Shown here piece after piece: positions 28,821-38,240 of a stretch of DNA of 64,000 nucleotides (positions are counted from its first letter, which is position 1; every line of letters begins with the position of its first letter). Source of the DNA: Caulobacteraceae bacterium (lineage in GTDB: Bacteria; Pseudomonadota; Alphaproteobacteria; Caulobacterales; Caulobacteraceae). Both the position numbers and the translations under genes were made by a program. Under the pieces are notes generated by a model. That model ran no database searches. It was not told the DNA's origin and worked only from the letters and a program-made list of their open reading frames with translations. The DNA lies in NCBI GenBank assembly GCA_947475415.1, contig CANJLH010000008.1, positions 62,001-126,000 of the forward strand. Direction: 5' to 3'.

Positions 28821-28874
28821 ACATCGGCGGCGCCCTTCTAGCCCGTTCGGGCGGCAGGGCAAGGGCGAAAAGGT

Positions 28875-29282
28875 TCAAGTCCTGCGCAGCAGCCCGTCCA
28901 ACCGCGCCTGGGCGGCTTCCAGGTCAGCCAGCGCGCCAAGCAGGCCATCGCGGCTTGCCCCAGACGGCGGCGGCTCCATGTCGGCGACTTCCAACGACTG
29001 AGCGATTGCGCGCCCCTCCCCGGCGGCCATCAGGCGCTTGACGCCCTCATCCTTGTGCAGACGCTGGACGCCCTTGATGGAAAATCCCTCTTCGTGCAGC
29101 AGCCGGCGCACACCCTTGAGGACGGCGAGGTCCTGGGGGCGATAGAAGCGCCGTCCCCCAGCGCGCTTCATGGGACGAATGAAGGAGAATTTCGTCTCCC
29201 AGAATCGCAGCACATGCTGCGGCACGCTGAGCTCTGCGGCCGCCTCGGATATGGTCCGAAAGGCTTCCGGGCCCTTGGCCAC
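28875..29282 (-). CDS. MerR family transcriptional regulator
   Basis: A 135-residue protein with a MerR-type winged helix in the first 75 residues: [36 protein letters not shown], and [20 protein letters not shown]. The C-terminal part is a short helix pair (coiled-coil dimerisation) without the cysteines of metal-sensing MerR proteins. It belongs to the group encoded next to ihfA in alphaproteobacteria and is 14 bases downstream of it, likely in one operon. The signal it senses is unknown. Confidence 0.92.
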   Translation of the reverse strand: MAKGPEAFRTISEAAAELSVPQHVLRFWETKFSFIRPMKRAGGRRFYRPQDLAVLKGVRRLLHEEGFSIKGVQRLHKDEGVKRLMAAGEGRAIAQSLEVADMEPPPSGASRDGLLGALADLEAAQARLDGLLRRT

Positions 29283-29296
29283 GGGCTATCCCGCTC

Positions 29297-29599
29297 TCAT
29301 TTCTGCAGCGCGCGATCTACACGCGCCTTCATCACCTGAGAGGCGCGGAAGCCGATCACCCGACGGGGCTCGATCGACGCCGGCTCGCCGGTCTTGGGAT
29401 TGCGGCCCATTCGCGCGCGTTTTGACCGTACCTGGAAGACGCCGAAACCGGAAAGTTTCACCTGTTCGCCCTTTTCCAGGGCCTGGGCCATCAGCTCTAG
29501 CACGCGCTCAACCAACTCACCGCAATCCTGGCGCGTGAGGCCAACTTCCTCGTGAACCGCCTCACATAGGTCGGCCCGCGTCAACGTTGCGCCCTTCAT
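29297..29599 (-). CDS. ihfA: Integration host factor subunit alpha
   Basis: DNA-bending architectural protein that works as a heterodimer with IHF beta. The 100-residue length and motifs are standard: GLTRQDCGELVERVLELM, VKLSGFGVFQVRSK and the DNA-intercalating loop GRNPKTGEP with its conserved Pro. In an operon with the MerR regulator downstream. A 9-bp inverted repeat lies 35-60 bases upstream of the start and could be an operator. Confidence 0.97.
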   Translation of the reverse strand: MKGATLTRADLCEAVHEEVGLTRQDCGELVERVLELMAQALEKGEQVKLSGFGVFQVRSKRARMGRNPKTGEPASIEPRRVIGFRASQVMKARVDRALQK

Positions 29600-29634
29600 A
29601 GTTTCCCCTGCCCGCTACATTCCGACAAACGTCA

Positions 29635-29658
29635 TGACCTGATTGTCGCATCAGGTCA
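29635..29658. repeat. Inverted repeat upstream of ihfA
   Basis: TGACCTGAT (29635-29643) and ATCAGGTCA (29650-29658) form a perfect 9-bp inverted repeat with a 6-base centre, between fabH and ihfA. There is no T-run at either end, which argues for an operator rather than a terminator. Confidence 0.5.
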
Positions 29659-29688
29659 AAGACTTCAAGGATTCGTTTGCGTGATTGT

Positions 29689-30666
29689 TCAGAGTCTGAC
29701 GACGCAGGCGCCCCAGGTAAGGCCCCCACCCATGGCTTCCAGCAAAAGAAGTTGTCCCGGCTTGATGCGACCATCGCGGATACCCTGGTCCATCGCCAGC
29801 GGAATGGAGGCGGCCGAGGTGTTGGCGTGTTCGGCCACTGTTGATATCACCTTGGCCGGGTCGATGCCGAGGCGCTTGGCCACCCCATCCAGGATGCGTT
29901 GATTGGCCTGGTGCGGCACGAACCAGTCGACGCTGGCCACTGGCACACCTGCATCGGCGGCGGCGGCTTCGACGGCTTCGGAGATGTTCACCACCGCATG
30001 TCGGAAGACCTGATTGCCCTGCATGCGCAGGTGGCCGATCCGCCCGTCGGTGGAAACGCCACCGTCAACATATAGGAGATCCTGCTTGCCGCCGTCTGCG
30101 CGCAGCGCGAAGCCCAGCAGGCCGCGATCTTCGGTATTCCCGGCGCCTTCGCCGGGCTCCAGCACGACGGCGCCGGCGCCGTCTCCGAACAACACGCAGG
30201 TGCCGCGATCCTCCCAGTCCATCAGCCGGGTCATGGTCTCGGCGCCGATCACCAGGCAACAACGCGACCTGCCGCGGGCGACGAATCCATCGGCCACGGA
30301 TAGGGCGTAGACGAAACCCGAACAGACCGCCTGAACATCAAACGCGATTCCCACCGGCGCGCCGATCTTGCGCTGGACGATGGTTGCGACGGCCGGAAAC
30401 GTCAGGTCGGGCGTGGTGGTGGCCACAATGATCAGGTCCACATCGGCGGCCGTACGGCCGGCTGCCCTCAACGCCCGCTCCGCGGCAGGGGCGGCAAGGT
30501 CGGACACGGCCTGATCCGGCGCGGCGCGATGGCGAGTCCGGATACCCGTCCTCTCGACAATCCACTCATCCGAAGTATCGACGAACTTCGCCAGGTCGGA
30601 GTTGGTCACGACCTCATCGGGCAGATAGCCGCCGACCCCGGTCACGACACTACGCACTACACTCAT
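29689..30666 (-). CDS. fabH: 3-oxoacyl-[acyl-carrier-protein] synthase III
   Basis: Starts fatty acid synthesis by condensing an acyl-CoA (usually acetyl-CoA) with malonyl-ACP. The 325-residue product has the Cys-His-Asn triad: QAVCSGFVYAL, WFVPHQANQRIL and AEHANTSAASIPLA. The N-terminal GVGGYLPDEVVTNSDL and ERTGIRTRH are typical. Its ATG overlaps the plsX stop (ATGA), a classic lipid operon arrangement. Confidence 0.98.
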   Translation of the reverse strand: MSVVRSVVTGVGGYLPDEVVTNSDLAKFVDTSDEWIVERTGIRTRHRAAPDQAVSDLAAPAAERALRAAGRTAADVDLIIVATTTPDLTFPAVATIVQRKIGAPVGIAFDVQAVCSGFVYALSVADGFVARGRSRCCLVIGAETMTRLMDWEDRGTCVLFGDGAGAVVLEPGEGAGNTEDRGLLGFALRADGGKQDLLYVDGGVSTDGRIGHLRMQGNQVFRHAVVNISEAVEAAAADAGVPVASVDWFVPHQANQRILDGVAKRLGIDPAKVISTVAEHANTSAASIPLAMDQGIRDGRIKPGQLLLLEAMGGGLTWGACVVRL

Positions 30667-31718
30667 GGCGCTCCTTCAGCGGCCGGCGGAACGGTCTCGG
30701 CCATGGCGGCCGGGAGCTTCCCCATATTCCGTTCGATTTCAACCGCGAAATCGCTCCGGGCCAAGTCGGCTGCAACTCGCAGCGCCTGCGCGAAGTCGCG
30801 GTCGCTCGCTCCCCCATGGCATTTCAGCACTATGCCATTCAAGCCCAACAAGGGCGCAGCCGGCGGCGTCGACAGTCGGTCGCGGAACTGACGCAGAGCG
30901 CCGGCGGCGAGGAACGCCCCGGCTTTGCCCAGGATCCGACTGGTCAGAGCGGCCTTCAATTCGTCGCGGATGAAGCGCGCCACGCCCTCGGCCGTCTTGA
31001 GCGCCACATTGCCGGTGAATCCGTCCGTCACGATGACATCCACAACACCGCGGGTGATATCGTCGCCTTCAACGAAGCCGCGATAGTCGAAATCAAAGGC
31101 GCCTTCTCGAAGGATGCGATTGGCCTCGCGCACTTCCTGGTGGCCCTTCATCTCCTCGTGGCCGACATTCAGCAGTCCGACTGTCGGGCGGGCGACACGA
31201 TGGGCTGCGCGATGAAACGCTTCACCCAGGATCGCAAACTCCACCAGCCGCTCAGCGTCGCAATCCACGTTGGCGCCAACATCCAGGAAAGTGGTGACTC
31301 CCCGCGGGTTGGGCAGGCTGGCCACCAGCGGCGGGCGATCGAGGTCGGCGCTCATCCTCAAGATCAGCTTTGAGATCGCCATCAGGGCGCCGGTATTTCC
31401 CGCCGAAACCGCAACGCCGGCCTCGCCGGTTTTCACCGCCTCGACGGCGGCCCACATGGACGTTCCCTTTCCCCGGCGCAGCGCCTGGGCGGGCTTTTCA
31501 TCCATGCCAACCACCCGCTCGGCATGACGCACGTCGATTCGTCCCGACAATGCGGGATGGCGGGCGAGCTCCCTGGCGAGCACCGCCTCGTCGCCATGCA
31601 GCAGGAAGCGAACCTCGCCGGTCAGGATCTGGGCCGCGCGCGCGACTCCAGGAACCAGCTCCGCCGGACCGTGATCGCCGCCCATGGCGTCGACCGAAAT
31701 GACAAGTGGTTGGGTCAA
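30663..31718 (-). CDS. plsX: Phosphate acyltransferase PlsX
   Basis: Makes acyl-phosphate from acyl-ACP for phosphatidic acid synthesis. The 351-residue length is standard, with VISVDAMGGDHGP at the start, SAGNTGALMA and GFTGNVALKTAEG. The start appears to be TTG at 31718 as no ATG or GTG precedes the conserved N-terminus. Translationally coupled to fabH. A leader with a possible long hairpin (31738-31792) lies upstream. Confidence 0.96.
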   Translation of the reverse strand: MTQPLVISVDAMGGDHGPAELVPGVARAAQILTGEVRFLLHGDEAVLARELARHPALSGRIDVRHAERVVGMDEKPAQALRRGKGTSMWAAVEAVKTGEAGVAVSAGNTGALMAISKLILRMSADLDRPPLVASLPNPRGVTTFLDVGANVDCDAERLVEFAILGEAFHRAAHRVARPTVGLLNVGHEEMKGHQEVREANRILREGAFDFDYRGFVEGDDITRGVVDVIVTDGFTGNVALKTAEGVARFIRDELKAALTSRILGKAGAFLAAGALRQFRDRLSTPPAAPLLGLNGIVLKCHGGASDRDFAQALRVAADLARSDFAVEIERNMGKLPAAMAETVPPAAEGAP

Positions 31719-31737
31719 GTCGTCGCCAAGTCCCCCA

Positions 31738-31792
31738 TTGCATCGACTACGCCCTGCTACGGCGACGATACAGCCCGAACCCGCCGATGCAA
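31738..31792. other. Potential hairpin in the plsX leader
   Basis: TTGCATCG (31738-31745) is perfectly complementary to CGATGCAA (31785-31792), and CCC/GGG flank it with a one-base bulge, enclosing about 39 bases. It fills much of the 104-base gap between DUF177 and plsX. Could be a leader or processing structure; by-eye only. Confidence 0.3.
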
Positions 31793-31822
31793 GGGCGCCG
31801 GGCGATGAACCGCAACCACAAG

Positions 31823-32341
31823 TCAGGCGTCGGGCTTCTTCAGCCTCGCCAGGGCTGCGAATGGCGACAGTGATGGGGATTCGGGCGCGTAGGCGAATTC
31901 CGCATCGGGTTTGCGCGGGAAAGGATCGATTTCCAGGGCCAGATGTTCGATCACGTAGGCGGCGAGATCCACCAACTCGCCCTCAACCTCGTCTGGCGGC
32001 TCAGGTCCTTCGAGGTCAAGGGTCACTTCACCTGCGCTGCCCACGGGTGCGTTCGGACTTCCGGCGGGCACCACCCGAACGTCGATCTCACCTGAGACAA
32101 GCGTCTCGAAGGGTTCCAGAGTGATCCCACAGATCTGAGTGACAGTCGCCGTGAAACGCCCGCTGATCTCAGCCCCGTCCAGCCAGGGGCGCGTCTCCAG
32201 CTGCGCGTCCAGATCCGAAAGCCGGACCAGGCCAAGGTCGGCGGCGATCCTGGCGCATTCCGCTTCACCAGGCCGCAGGCCGAATCGCGCCGGGCCGCGC
32301 GCCAGCTCAGCCAGACGCACCGGAAGGGACCAATCGCTCAT
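31823..32341 (-). CDS. DUF177 (YceD) family protein
   Basis: A 172-residue acidic protein starting MSDWSLPVRLAEL. It has the DUF177 core with VTQICGITLEPFETLVSGEI (one Cys where many homologues have a CxxC/C-x-R pattern) and acidic C-terminal stretches (LALEIDPFPRKPDAEF). The family is linked to 23S rRNA/50S accumulation in other bacteria and is usually beside rpmF and plsX; here rpmF is absent. Start ATG 32341 overlaps the stop of the upstream chaperone gene by one base. Confidence 0.87.
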   Translation of the reverse strand: MSDWSLPVRLAELARGPARFGLRPGEAECARIAADLGLVRLSDLDAQLETRPWLDGAEISGRFTATVTQICGITLEPFETLVSGEIDVRVVPAGSPNAPVGSAGEVTLDLEGPEPPDEVEGELVDLAAYVIEHLALEIDPFPRKPDAEFAYAPESPSLSPFAALARLKKPDA

Positions 32342-32868
32342 TATACCGCCCATGTGACGCGCCCCTGCAGGAGCTCTTCCAACGCCAGGTCGCTCAGCGC
32401 AGCACGCTCGGTAAGCACCAGTTCAGCCAACCTTGGCGCCAGCGCAGTATCGCCCTCAGCGTAAACCGTGCGTCCGATCAAGGCCTGCAGCAGGCTGGTG
32501 TCCGGGATGGCCGCAAAGGCGCCCTGATAGGATTTCACCCTTCCGTAGAACGCCTCGCCAAGGCGGCGCATTTTCTTGCCCATGGAAAGGTCGCCGACGC
32601 CCATGTCCCTCAGCGCGTCGTCAAGGCCGGCCACATAGGCGTCAAACAACGCCTGCGACGTCTCCGCCGCAGGTGCGCCATGCCCCCTCAGCCGATCAAG
32701 CAACAGCACGGTGAACAGCGAGTAGAGTTCGAAGCGTCCCTCCACAGTGTCCGGAACGCCCAGGTCCTGGTAGAGCTCCGGCCGCCGCGCCCGCTTGACG
32801 ACCGAAAGATAGAGCGCCTGCCCTGCGGATTGCGTGGGTCGGCGACGAAAAATTCGGTCCAGGATCAT
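32341..32868 (-). CDS. Ubiquinol-cytochrome c chaperone family protein (CBP3-like)
   Basis: A 175-residue protein starting MILDRIFRRRP. It matches the alphaproteobacterial relatives of mitochondrial Cbp3: ALYLSVVKRARRPELYQDLGV-PDTVEGRFE, then LLLDRLRGHG and MGVGDLSMGKKMRRLGEAFYG. The mitochondrial proteins assist cytochrome b assembly into the bc1 complex. The start at 32868 follows the family N-terminus; the frame extends upstream to 32979 without similarity. Coupled to DUF177 downstream and divergent from bamE. Confidence 0.88.
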   Translation of the reverse strand: MILDRIFRRRPTQSAGQALYLSVVKRARRPELYQDLGVPDTVEGRFELYSLFTVLLLDRLRGHGAPAAETSQALFDAYVAGLDDALRDMGVGDLSMGKKMRRLGEAFYGRVKSYQGAFAAIPDTSLLQALIGRTVYAEGDTALAPRLAELVLTERAALSDLALEELLQGRVTWAV

Positions 32869-32996
32869 CGCGGCCTCGATTTCGCCCAGCGCAGCGCCTA
32901 TGTGCGCCGAAGCGCCGCCAGCAGGCGGCATTGAACTATGCGGCGGCGAGGGATAGGTCAAAGCTCCCGGCCGCACCAATGGAAATGCGATTCAAT

Positions 32997-33479
32997 ATGG
33001 CCAGACGCCTCGCTTACGCCTTCCTCGCCGCGTCCATGCTCGGAGCTGCGGCCTGTTCGCCGATAACATCCCACCATGGATTCCAGGCGATCGACGCCAG
33101 TCCCAAGGAAGTGACGGTGGGGGTGGACACCAAATCCACCGTGCGCACCAAGCTTGGATCGCCCTCAGCCACCTCGACTTTCGATCCAAACATTTGGTTT
33201 TATGTCGATTCCACCAAGGCGCGTGTGGCCTTCCGCAAGCCCACCACGACCACGCGCGACGTGACCGCCATCCAGTTCAACAAAGACACCGAGATGGTCG
33301 AACAGGTGAATAACTATTCGCTGAAAGATGGACGTGTAATCGCCTTCAATGGTCGCGAAACTCCCACGCGCGGCCGCGAACTGACGGTTCTGGAACAGAT
33401 TCTCGGGACCGTGGGGCGCGGCAGCCTACTTCCCAACGACAGCGAGGGCGCCCCGGGGAATCGGCCGAACGGTCCCTGA
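32997..33479 (+). CDS. bamE: Outer membrane protein assembly factor BamE (SmpA/OmlA)
   Basis: A roughly 160-residue lipoprotein of the BAM complex that inserts beta-barrel proteins into the outer membrane. MARRLAYAFLAASMLGAAAC forms a lipoprotein signal, although Ala rather than Leu/Val is at position -3. The BamE domain shows TKSTVRTKLGSPSATSTFD and NIWFYVDSTKA. ATG codons at 32979 and 32985 also lie in frame. Followed by a strong bidirectional terminator hairpin. Confidence 0.9.
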   Translation: MARRLAYAFLAASMLGAAACSPITSHHGFQAIDASPKEVTVGVDTKSTVRTKLGSPSATSTFDPNIWFYVDSTKARVAFRKPTTTTRDVTAIQFNKDTEMVEQVNNYSLKDGRVIAFNGRETPTRGRELTVLEQILGTVGRGSLLPNDSEGAPGNRPNGP

Positions 33480-33500
33480 CGGCAACGTCCCTGACCAACA

Positions 33501-33533
33501 GAAAACGCCCCGGAGATCGCTCTCCGGGGCGTT
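33501..33533. terminator. Terminator hairpin between bamE and hppA
   Basis: AACGCCCCGGAGA (33504-33516) pairs perfectly with TCTCCGGGGCGTT (33521-33533) around TCGC: a 13-bp GC-rich stem. On the minus strand it is followed by TTTTCTG, so it terminates hppA; on the plus strand it probably also stops bamE transcripts. Confidence 0.8.
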
Positions 33534-33563
33534 CGCATGTCTGCAGGTAGAAGCCGACCTGGC

Positions 33564-35690
33564 TTAACCGACCACCCCATGGGCCAGGACCGCCAGCAGC
33601 AGCAGAGCCACAATGTTGGTGATCTTGATCATTGGGTTCACAGCCGGGCCGGCGGTGTCCTTGTAGGGGTCGCCAACAGTGTCACCGGTCACCGCGGCCT
33701 TGTGGGCCTCGGAACCTTTGCCGCCGTAGTGGCCTTCTTCAATCAGCTTCTTGGCGTTGTCCCATGCGCCGCCGCCGCTGGTCATCGAGATGGCGACGAA
33801 CAGGCCGGTGACGATCACGCCCATCAGCATTGCGCCCAATGACGCAAAGCCATTCACCTTGCCGGCGATCGCCGTAATGATGAAGAACAGCACAACCGGA
33901 GACACCACCGGAAGCAGCGAGGGAACGATCATTTCCCTGATCGCCGCGCCGGTGAGGATGCTCACCGCCCGCCCGTACTCGGGCTTGACCTCGCCGGTCA
34001 TAATCCCGGGATTTTCCCGGAATTGCCGGCGGACCTCTTCAACCACCGCCTCAGCAGCGCGACCGACGGCCGTCATGGACATGCCGCCGAACAGGAAGGG
34101 CAGAAGGCCCCCAAACAGCAGTCCGACCACCACATAGGGGTTCGACAGATCGAAGGCCACGTTGCCCAGCCCATAGAAATAGGAGTTGGTATCCGTGGTC
34201 GTGGAGAAGAACTTCAGATCCTCGGTGTAAGCGGCGAACAGCACCAGGGCGCCGAGGCCGGCGGAACCGATGGCGTAGCCCTTGGTCACCGCCTTGGTGG
34301 TGTTGCCGACAGCGTCCAGGGCATCGGTGGTCACGCGGACTTCCGGCGGCAGGCCGGCCATTTCCGCGATGCCGCCAGCGTTGTCCGTGACGGGTCCGAA
34401 CGCGTCCAGGGCCACGATAAATCCAGCCAATGACAGCATAGAGGTAACGGCGATGGCGATGCCGAACAGGCCGGCGAGGCCATAGGTTACGATAATGCCC
34501 GCCATGATCACCACGGCAGGAGCCGCGGTGGATTCCAGGCTCATGGCCAGGCCCTGGATGACATTGGTCCCATGGCCGGAGACCGAGGCCTTGGCCACCG
34601 ACTTCACCGGCCGGAAGCCAGTCCCGGTGTAATATTCGGTGATGACCACGATCAGGGCGGTGACCACCAGACCGGCGATACCGCATTGGAACAACTCGTT
34701 GGCGCCAAAGGTCTTGTCGCCCACGGTCATGGTGGTGCCGACAAGCTTGTTCATCACCCACCAGATCGCCCCCACCGAAAGAACGCCGGTGACGATCAGG
34801 CCCTGGTAGAGCGCGCCCATGATGTTGTTGGACTTGCCCAGGCGCACCGCGAAGGTGCCCAGGATCGAGGTCAGAATGCAGACGCCGCAGATGGCCAACG
34901 GCAACAGCATCATGTTGCCGAGTTCCGGCAGGCCGCGGAAGAAGATGGCCGCCAGCACCATGGTGGCGACGGTGGTCACCGCATAGGTCTCGAACAGGTC
35001 GGCGGCCATGCCGGCGCAGTCACCGACGTTGTCGCCCACGTTGTCTGCGATGGTCGCCGCATTGCGGGGGTCATCCTCCGGAATGCCGGCCTCGACCTTG
35101 CCAACCATGTCGCCGCCGACGTCGGCGCCCTTGGTGAAGATGCCGCCGCCCAGACGGGCGAAGATGGAGATCAGCGAGGCGCCGAACCCGAGCGACACGA
35201 GACTGTCAATGACCTCGCGGCTTGAGGATTCCAGTCCCATGACCTGCGTCAGGACGTAGAAGTAGCCAGCGACGCCGACGAGGGCGAAGCCCGCCACCAG
35301 CATGCCGGTCACTGCGCCCGATCGGAACGCCAGCGAAAGTCCCTTGGCGAGACTTTCGGAAGCGGCCTGGGCGGTGCGGACGTTGGCCCGAACCGAGATC
35401 AGCATGCCCGCAAAACCCGCCAGGCCCGACAGGATCGCGCCGATGGCGAATCCCGCCGCCGCCTTGGGTCCGATCAAGAGGCCCACGGCGACCAGGATCA
35501 CCACGCCGACGATGCCGATCGCGGTGTATTGCTTGTTGAGATAGGCTTGAGCGCCCTCTTGGATCGCCGCGGCGATCTCCTGCATTCGCTCATTGCCCGG
35601 CGACGCCCGCAGCAGGGATGCGGATTGTACGGCGCCGTACAAAACCGCAAGCACGCCGGCGGCGATCACCAGCATCAGCACAGAACTCAT
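33564..35690 (-). CDS. hppA: K+-insensitive proton-pumping pyrophosphatase
   Basis: Membrane enzyme that couples pyrophosphate hydrolysis to proton export. The 708-residue protein has about 16 membrane segments. Catalytic and metal sites: [40 protein letters not shown] and [32 protein letters not shown] has Lys where K+-dependent enzymes have Ala, placing it in the K+-independent class (established family rule). The gene is monocistronic, with a terminator downstream and a 190-base gap upstream in which no clear promoter is seen. Confidence 0.97.
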   Translation of the reverse strand: MSSVLMLVIAAGVLAVLYGAVQSASLLRASPGNERMQEIAAAIQEGAQAYLNKQYTAIGIVGVVILVAVGLLIGPKAAAGFAIGAILSGLAGFAGMLISVRANVRTAQAASESLAKGLSLAFRSGAVTGMLVAGFALVGVAGYFYVLTQVMGLESSSREVIDSLVSLGFGASLISIFARLGGGIFTKGADVGGDMVGKVEAGIPEDDPRNAATIADNVGDNVGDCAGMAADLFETYAVTTVATMVLAAIFFRGLPELGNMMLLPLAICGVCILTSILGTFAVRLGKSNNIMGALYQGLIVTGVLSVGAIWWVMNKLVGTTMTVGDKTFGANELFQCGIAGLVVTALIVVITEYYTGTGFRPVKSVAKASVSGHGTNVIQGLAMSLESTAAPAVVIMAGIIVTYGLAGLFGIAIAVTSMLSLAGFIVALDAFGPVTDNAGGIAEMAGLPPEVRVTTDALDAVGNTTKAVTKGYAIGSAGLGALVLFAAYTEDLKFFSTTTDTNSYFYGLGNVAFDLSNPYVVVGLLFGGLLPFLFGGMSMTAVGRAAEAVVEEVRRQFRENPGIMTGEVKPEYGRAVSILTGAAIREMIVPSLLPVVSPVVLFFIITAIAGKVNGFASLGAMLMGVIVTGLFVAISMTSGGGAWDNAKKLIEEGHYGGKGSEAHKAAVTGDTVGDPYKDTAGPAVNPMIKITNIVALLLLAVLAHGVVG

Positions 35691-35880
35691 GATATTTGCG
35701 CCCCTTTATGATTGCGCGGAGGAAACGGCCGTCGTCGCGCCGCGGCGCTCGGCAGTCCCGGTTCCTCGAATTTCCCCAAATTCACCCCCCGCCGAAAACC
35801 GACGGTGTGAAAAGACGCCGGAAACTGCCAAAGTTAGCCGGCGGAAGCAACGACTTGTCTCGGTTTGGCGTAATTGGACT

Positions 35881-36321
35881 TCACGCAGCGGCCTTCGGCT
35901 TCGGCATACCCTGCCTACGCTTCGGTTGTTGCGAGGTGACGACCACCGACTTCACCGCCTTGGCGCCCGCAATCACGGCCGCCTCCCGCGTCATCGCGGC
36001 GACCAATCGCGGCTCGTCAATAACCGTGTAGTCGGTGGACTTGGTGAAGGGAGTCCTATGCGCGGCGCGCACCAGGGCGTCGCGAAAGAATGGCTCCTTC
36101 TCACGCATTTTCAACGAATCAACTCCGCTGTTCAGGTTGAGCCGCACATAGGCGAACACATAGTTGATCAACTGGCCGTTCACGACGATCGGCAGCGCGA
36201 CAGGCGCGATGTCGACGTATTGGCCAACGCTGGCCTTTTCCTCCTTCTTCTCGGAGGCGGAGGCGCTGGCCGACGCCAAGAGGGCGAAGGGCGCGGCGAT
36301 GAACAGACTGCGGCGGCGCAT
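35881..36321 (-). CDS. Exported hypothetical protein, possibly FliL-like
   Basis: A 146-residue protein with an export signal (RRRSLFIAAPFALLASASASA) followed by a Lys/Glu linker. The rest, from YVDIAPVALPIVVNGQLI to EAAVIAGAKAVKSVVVTSQQ, has the layout of a FliL-type domain: a beta-strand on the wild-type 'voice' PVALPIV, a middle R-DALVRAA helix, and a final helix plus strand. The resemblance is weak and no flagellar gene is adjacent, so I leave it unnamed. It lies 47 bases beyond the thiL stop and 10 bases beyond an alternative-frame stop. Confidence 0.65.
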   Translation of the reverse strand: MRRRSLFIAAPFALLASASASASEKKEEKASVGQYVDIAPVALPIVVNGQLINYVFAYVRLNLNSGVDSLKMREKEPFFRDALVRAAHRTPFTKSTDYTVIDEPRLVAAMTREAAVIAGAKAVKSVVVTSQQPKRRQGMPKPKAAA

Positions 36322-36367
36322 CTCGGCAAATTAGGCGGATATGGTTTCCAGGAAGTTCACCATTCGC

Positions 36368-37306
36368 TCACCGGTGTCGCCATCCGCCGGGACCAGGATC
36401 GACTTGTACCCCGCCTGCGGTGACCACGACGGCTGGATCGGCGGTGAATTCGCCTAAGACTGTGAAGCCTCTGATCGGCGCAGCGGCCGCGCACACCACC
36501 TCATAGTCGTCGCCCCCTGTGGCCAGGCGCAGGCGCCCGGCGACCAGGTCTGATTGCTCGCTCAGCCAGCGGCCGGCGGAATTCGACATCGGCAGACGGT
36601 CGAGATTGATGTGCAATCCAGTTCCGCTCGCCTCAGCAATGTGCCGCGCGTCGGCGATCAGGCCGTCGGAGACGTCGCAGGCGGCGTGGGCCTGCCCCCG
36701 CAGTGCGTCCCGTAGGTCGAGCCGTGGATTGGGGAGCCTGAACCGGGCTGTCAGGAACCCGTCGGGATCGCTGACTTCACCTTGTTCGGCGGCCAGACCC
36801 AGCGTCCCATCGCCGATCGTCCCCGACACCATCAGCAGATCCCCCGGCAGGGCGCCGGAACGGCGGATCATTCGTCCAGTCGGAACCCAGCCCAGCAGCG
36901 TCAGCGACAAGGTTAGCGGACCTGGCGTCGACGCCGTGTCGCCGCCCAGCAGCGTCAGTCCGTAGGCCTCACCGTCCTGACGCAAGCCTTCGGCGAAAGC
37001 CTGTCGATCTTTCCAGGCGCAGGCGTCGGACCAGGCCACGGCCAGGAAATAAGCATCCGGTTCCGCACCCTTGGCTGCGAGGTCGGATAGGTTCACCCGC
37101 ACGAGCTTGCGCGCCACCAGGTCCAGGGGCGTGGCCGGTGGAAAATGGACACCCTCGACGATGGCGTCCTTGGTCACCACCAGGTCGCAGCCTGGGCGCT
37201 GTGAGACCACGGCGGCGTCGTCAAGCAAACCAAAGGCCCCTGCCGCGCCGCGCGTCAGCGGACGGTAGAGGCGCGCAATCTGTTCGAATTCATCCGGCGC
37301 GGACAT
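36368..37306 (-). CDS. thiL: Thiamine-monophosphate kinase
   Basis: Phosphorylates thiamine monophosphate to the active pyrophosphate. The 312-residue product starts [17 protein letters not shown] and has the ATP/Mg motifs [48 protein letters not shown] and GGDDYEVVC, ending in the family-typical GGWRH. The ATG at 37306 lies inside the nusB C-terminus (17-base overlap), so the two are coupled. The C-terminal domain is slightly shorter than usual. Confidence 0.95.
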   Translation of the reverse strand: MSAPDEFEQIARLYRPLTRGAAGAFGLLDDAAVVSQRPGCDLVVTKDAIVEGVHFPPATPLDLVARKLVRVNLSDLAAKGAEPDAYFLAVAWSDACAWKDRQAFAEGLRQDGEAYGLTLLGGDTASTPGPLTLSLTLLGWVPTGRMIRRSGALPGDLLMVSGTIGDGTLGLAAEQGEVSDPDGFLTARFRLPNPRLDLRDALRGQAHAACDVSDGLIADARHIAEASGTGLHINLDRLPMSNSAGRWLSEQSDLVAGRLRLATGGDDYEVVCAAAAPIRGFTVLGEFTADPAVVVTAGGVQVDPGPGGWRHR

Positions 37307-37754
37307 CCTGGGCCAAGGCGTCCAGCGCCCCGTTGACGAAGCCCGGTTCGGGCCCCTCGAAGAAGGACTTGGCGAGGTCGACATATTCGTCGATCACCAC
37401 CTCAAGCGGAATCTCTCCGTGGTGGGTCAACTCAAATGCACCCGCCCTCAGAATCGCCCGCACCGTGGCGTCCAGCCGCTCCAGCCGCCAGCCCTTGGCC
37501 AGGCGCTTGACCACCGCCCGGTCGACTTCGGCCTGATGCGCCACGACGCCGCGAACGAGGTCTGCAAAGAACGCCTCGTCGGCCCCGGCCAGCCGGGCGC
37601 CCTCGATTTCGCTGTCGATATCACTGTCAAACCGGTGGTCGATGAATTCGCGGATCACCGCCTCCACCCCAGCGGCGGCCGTCTCCATCTGGTAGAGCGC
37701 CTGCACGGCCGCAAGGCGCGCGACAGAACGCGCCTGCCGTGGTGTGGCGCTCAT
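37290..37754 (-). CDS. nusB: Transcription antitermination factor NusB
   Basis: Binds boxA RNA with S10 in rRNA antitermination. The 154-residue, all-helical protein has [17 protein letters not shown], an internal [23 protein letters not shown] stretch and [26 protein letters not shown] near the end. Standard position between ribH and thiL; overlaps ribH by an ATGA and thiL by 17 bases. Confidence 0.97.
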   Translation of the reverse strand: MSATPRQARSVARLAAVQALYQMETAAAGVEAVIREFIDHRFDSDIDSEIEGARLAGADEAFFADLVRGVVAHQAEVDRAVVKRLAKGWRLERLDATVRAILRAGAFELTHHGEIPLEVVIDEYVDLAKSFFEGPEPGFVNGALDALAQDVRAG

Positions 37755-38209
37755 CGGTGGGCGCCCAACAGGCGGCGTCGAAGGGCGACGACTTCCAGAC
37801 AGGCGCGGGCCGCCCCGCCCCCCTTGTCACCTTCGCTGGACCGTGCGCGCGCCCAGGCCTGATCGCCGTCCTCACAGGTCAGAATTCCGTTGCCGATGGC
37901 CAGGCCCTGCCGCGTGGCGAGGTCCATGAGGCCGCGGGCGGATTCATTGGACACGATCTCGAAATGATAGGTTTCGCCGCGGATCACAGTACCCAGGGCG
38001 ATGTAGCCATCGTAACGCACGCCCGTGGTCCCGCCCGCCTCGGCGATGGAGATCGCGGCTGGAATTTCCAGCGCGCCGGGAACGCTGATGACATCGTACT
38101 CAGCCCCATAAGCCGACAAAACGCCCTCGGCGCCGTGCAGCAGGGCGTCAGCGAGATCGGAATAGAACCGCGCCTCGACGATCAAAATGCGAATCTTGTC
38201 TTCGGTCAT
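37751..38209 (-). CDS. ribH: 6,7-dimethyl-8-ribityllumazine synthase
   Basis: Penultimate step of riboflavin synthesis, forming the lumazine from the ribitylamino-uracil and dihydroxybutanone phosphate. The 152-residue length is standard. Motifs: [36 protein letters not shown] (catalytic His) and [13 protein letters not shown]. Coupled to nusB; 31 bases after ribE. Confidence 0.96.
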   Translation of the reverse strand: MTEDKIRILIVEARFYSDLADALLHGAEGVLSAYGAEYDVISVPGALEIPAAISIAEAGGTTGVRYDGYIALGTVIRGETYHFEIVSNESARGLMDLATRQGLAIGNGILTCEDGDQAWARARSSEGDKGGGAARACLEVVALRRRLLGAHR

Positions 38210-38240
38210 CTGCGGCCTCGGAAGGACATTGGCGCTCCCT

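Noticed and set aside
29562..29774. Minus-strand frame spanning the end of fabH and the start of ihfA
   Set aside because: Overlaps two certain genes and contains the inverted repeat; no similarity or ribosome-binding site.
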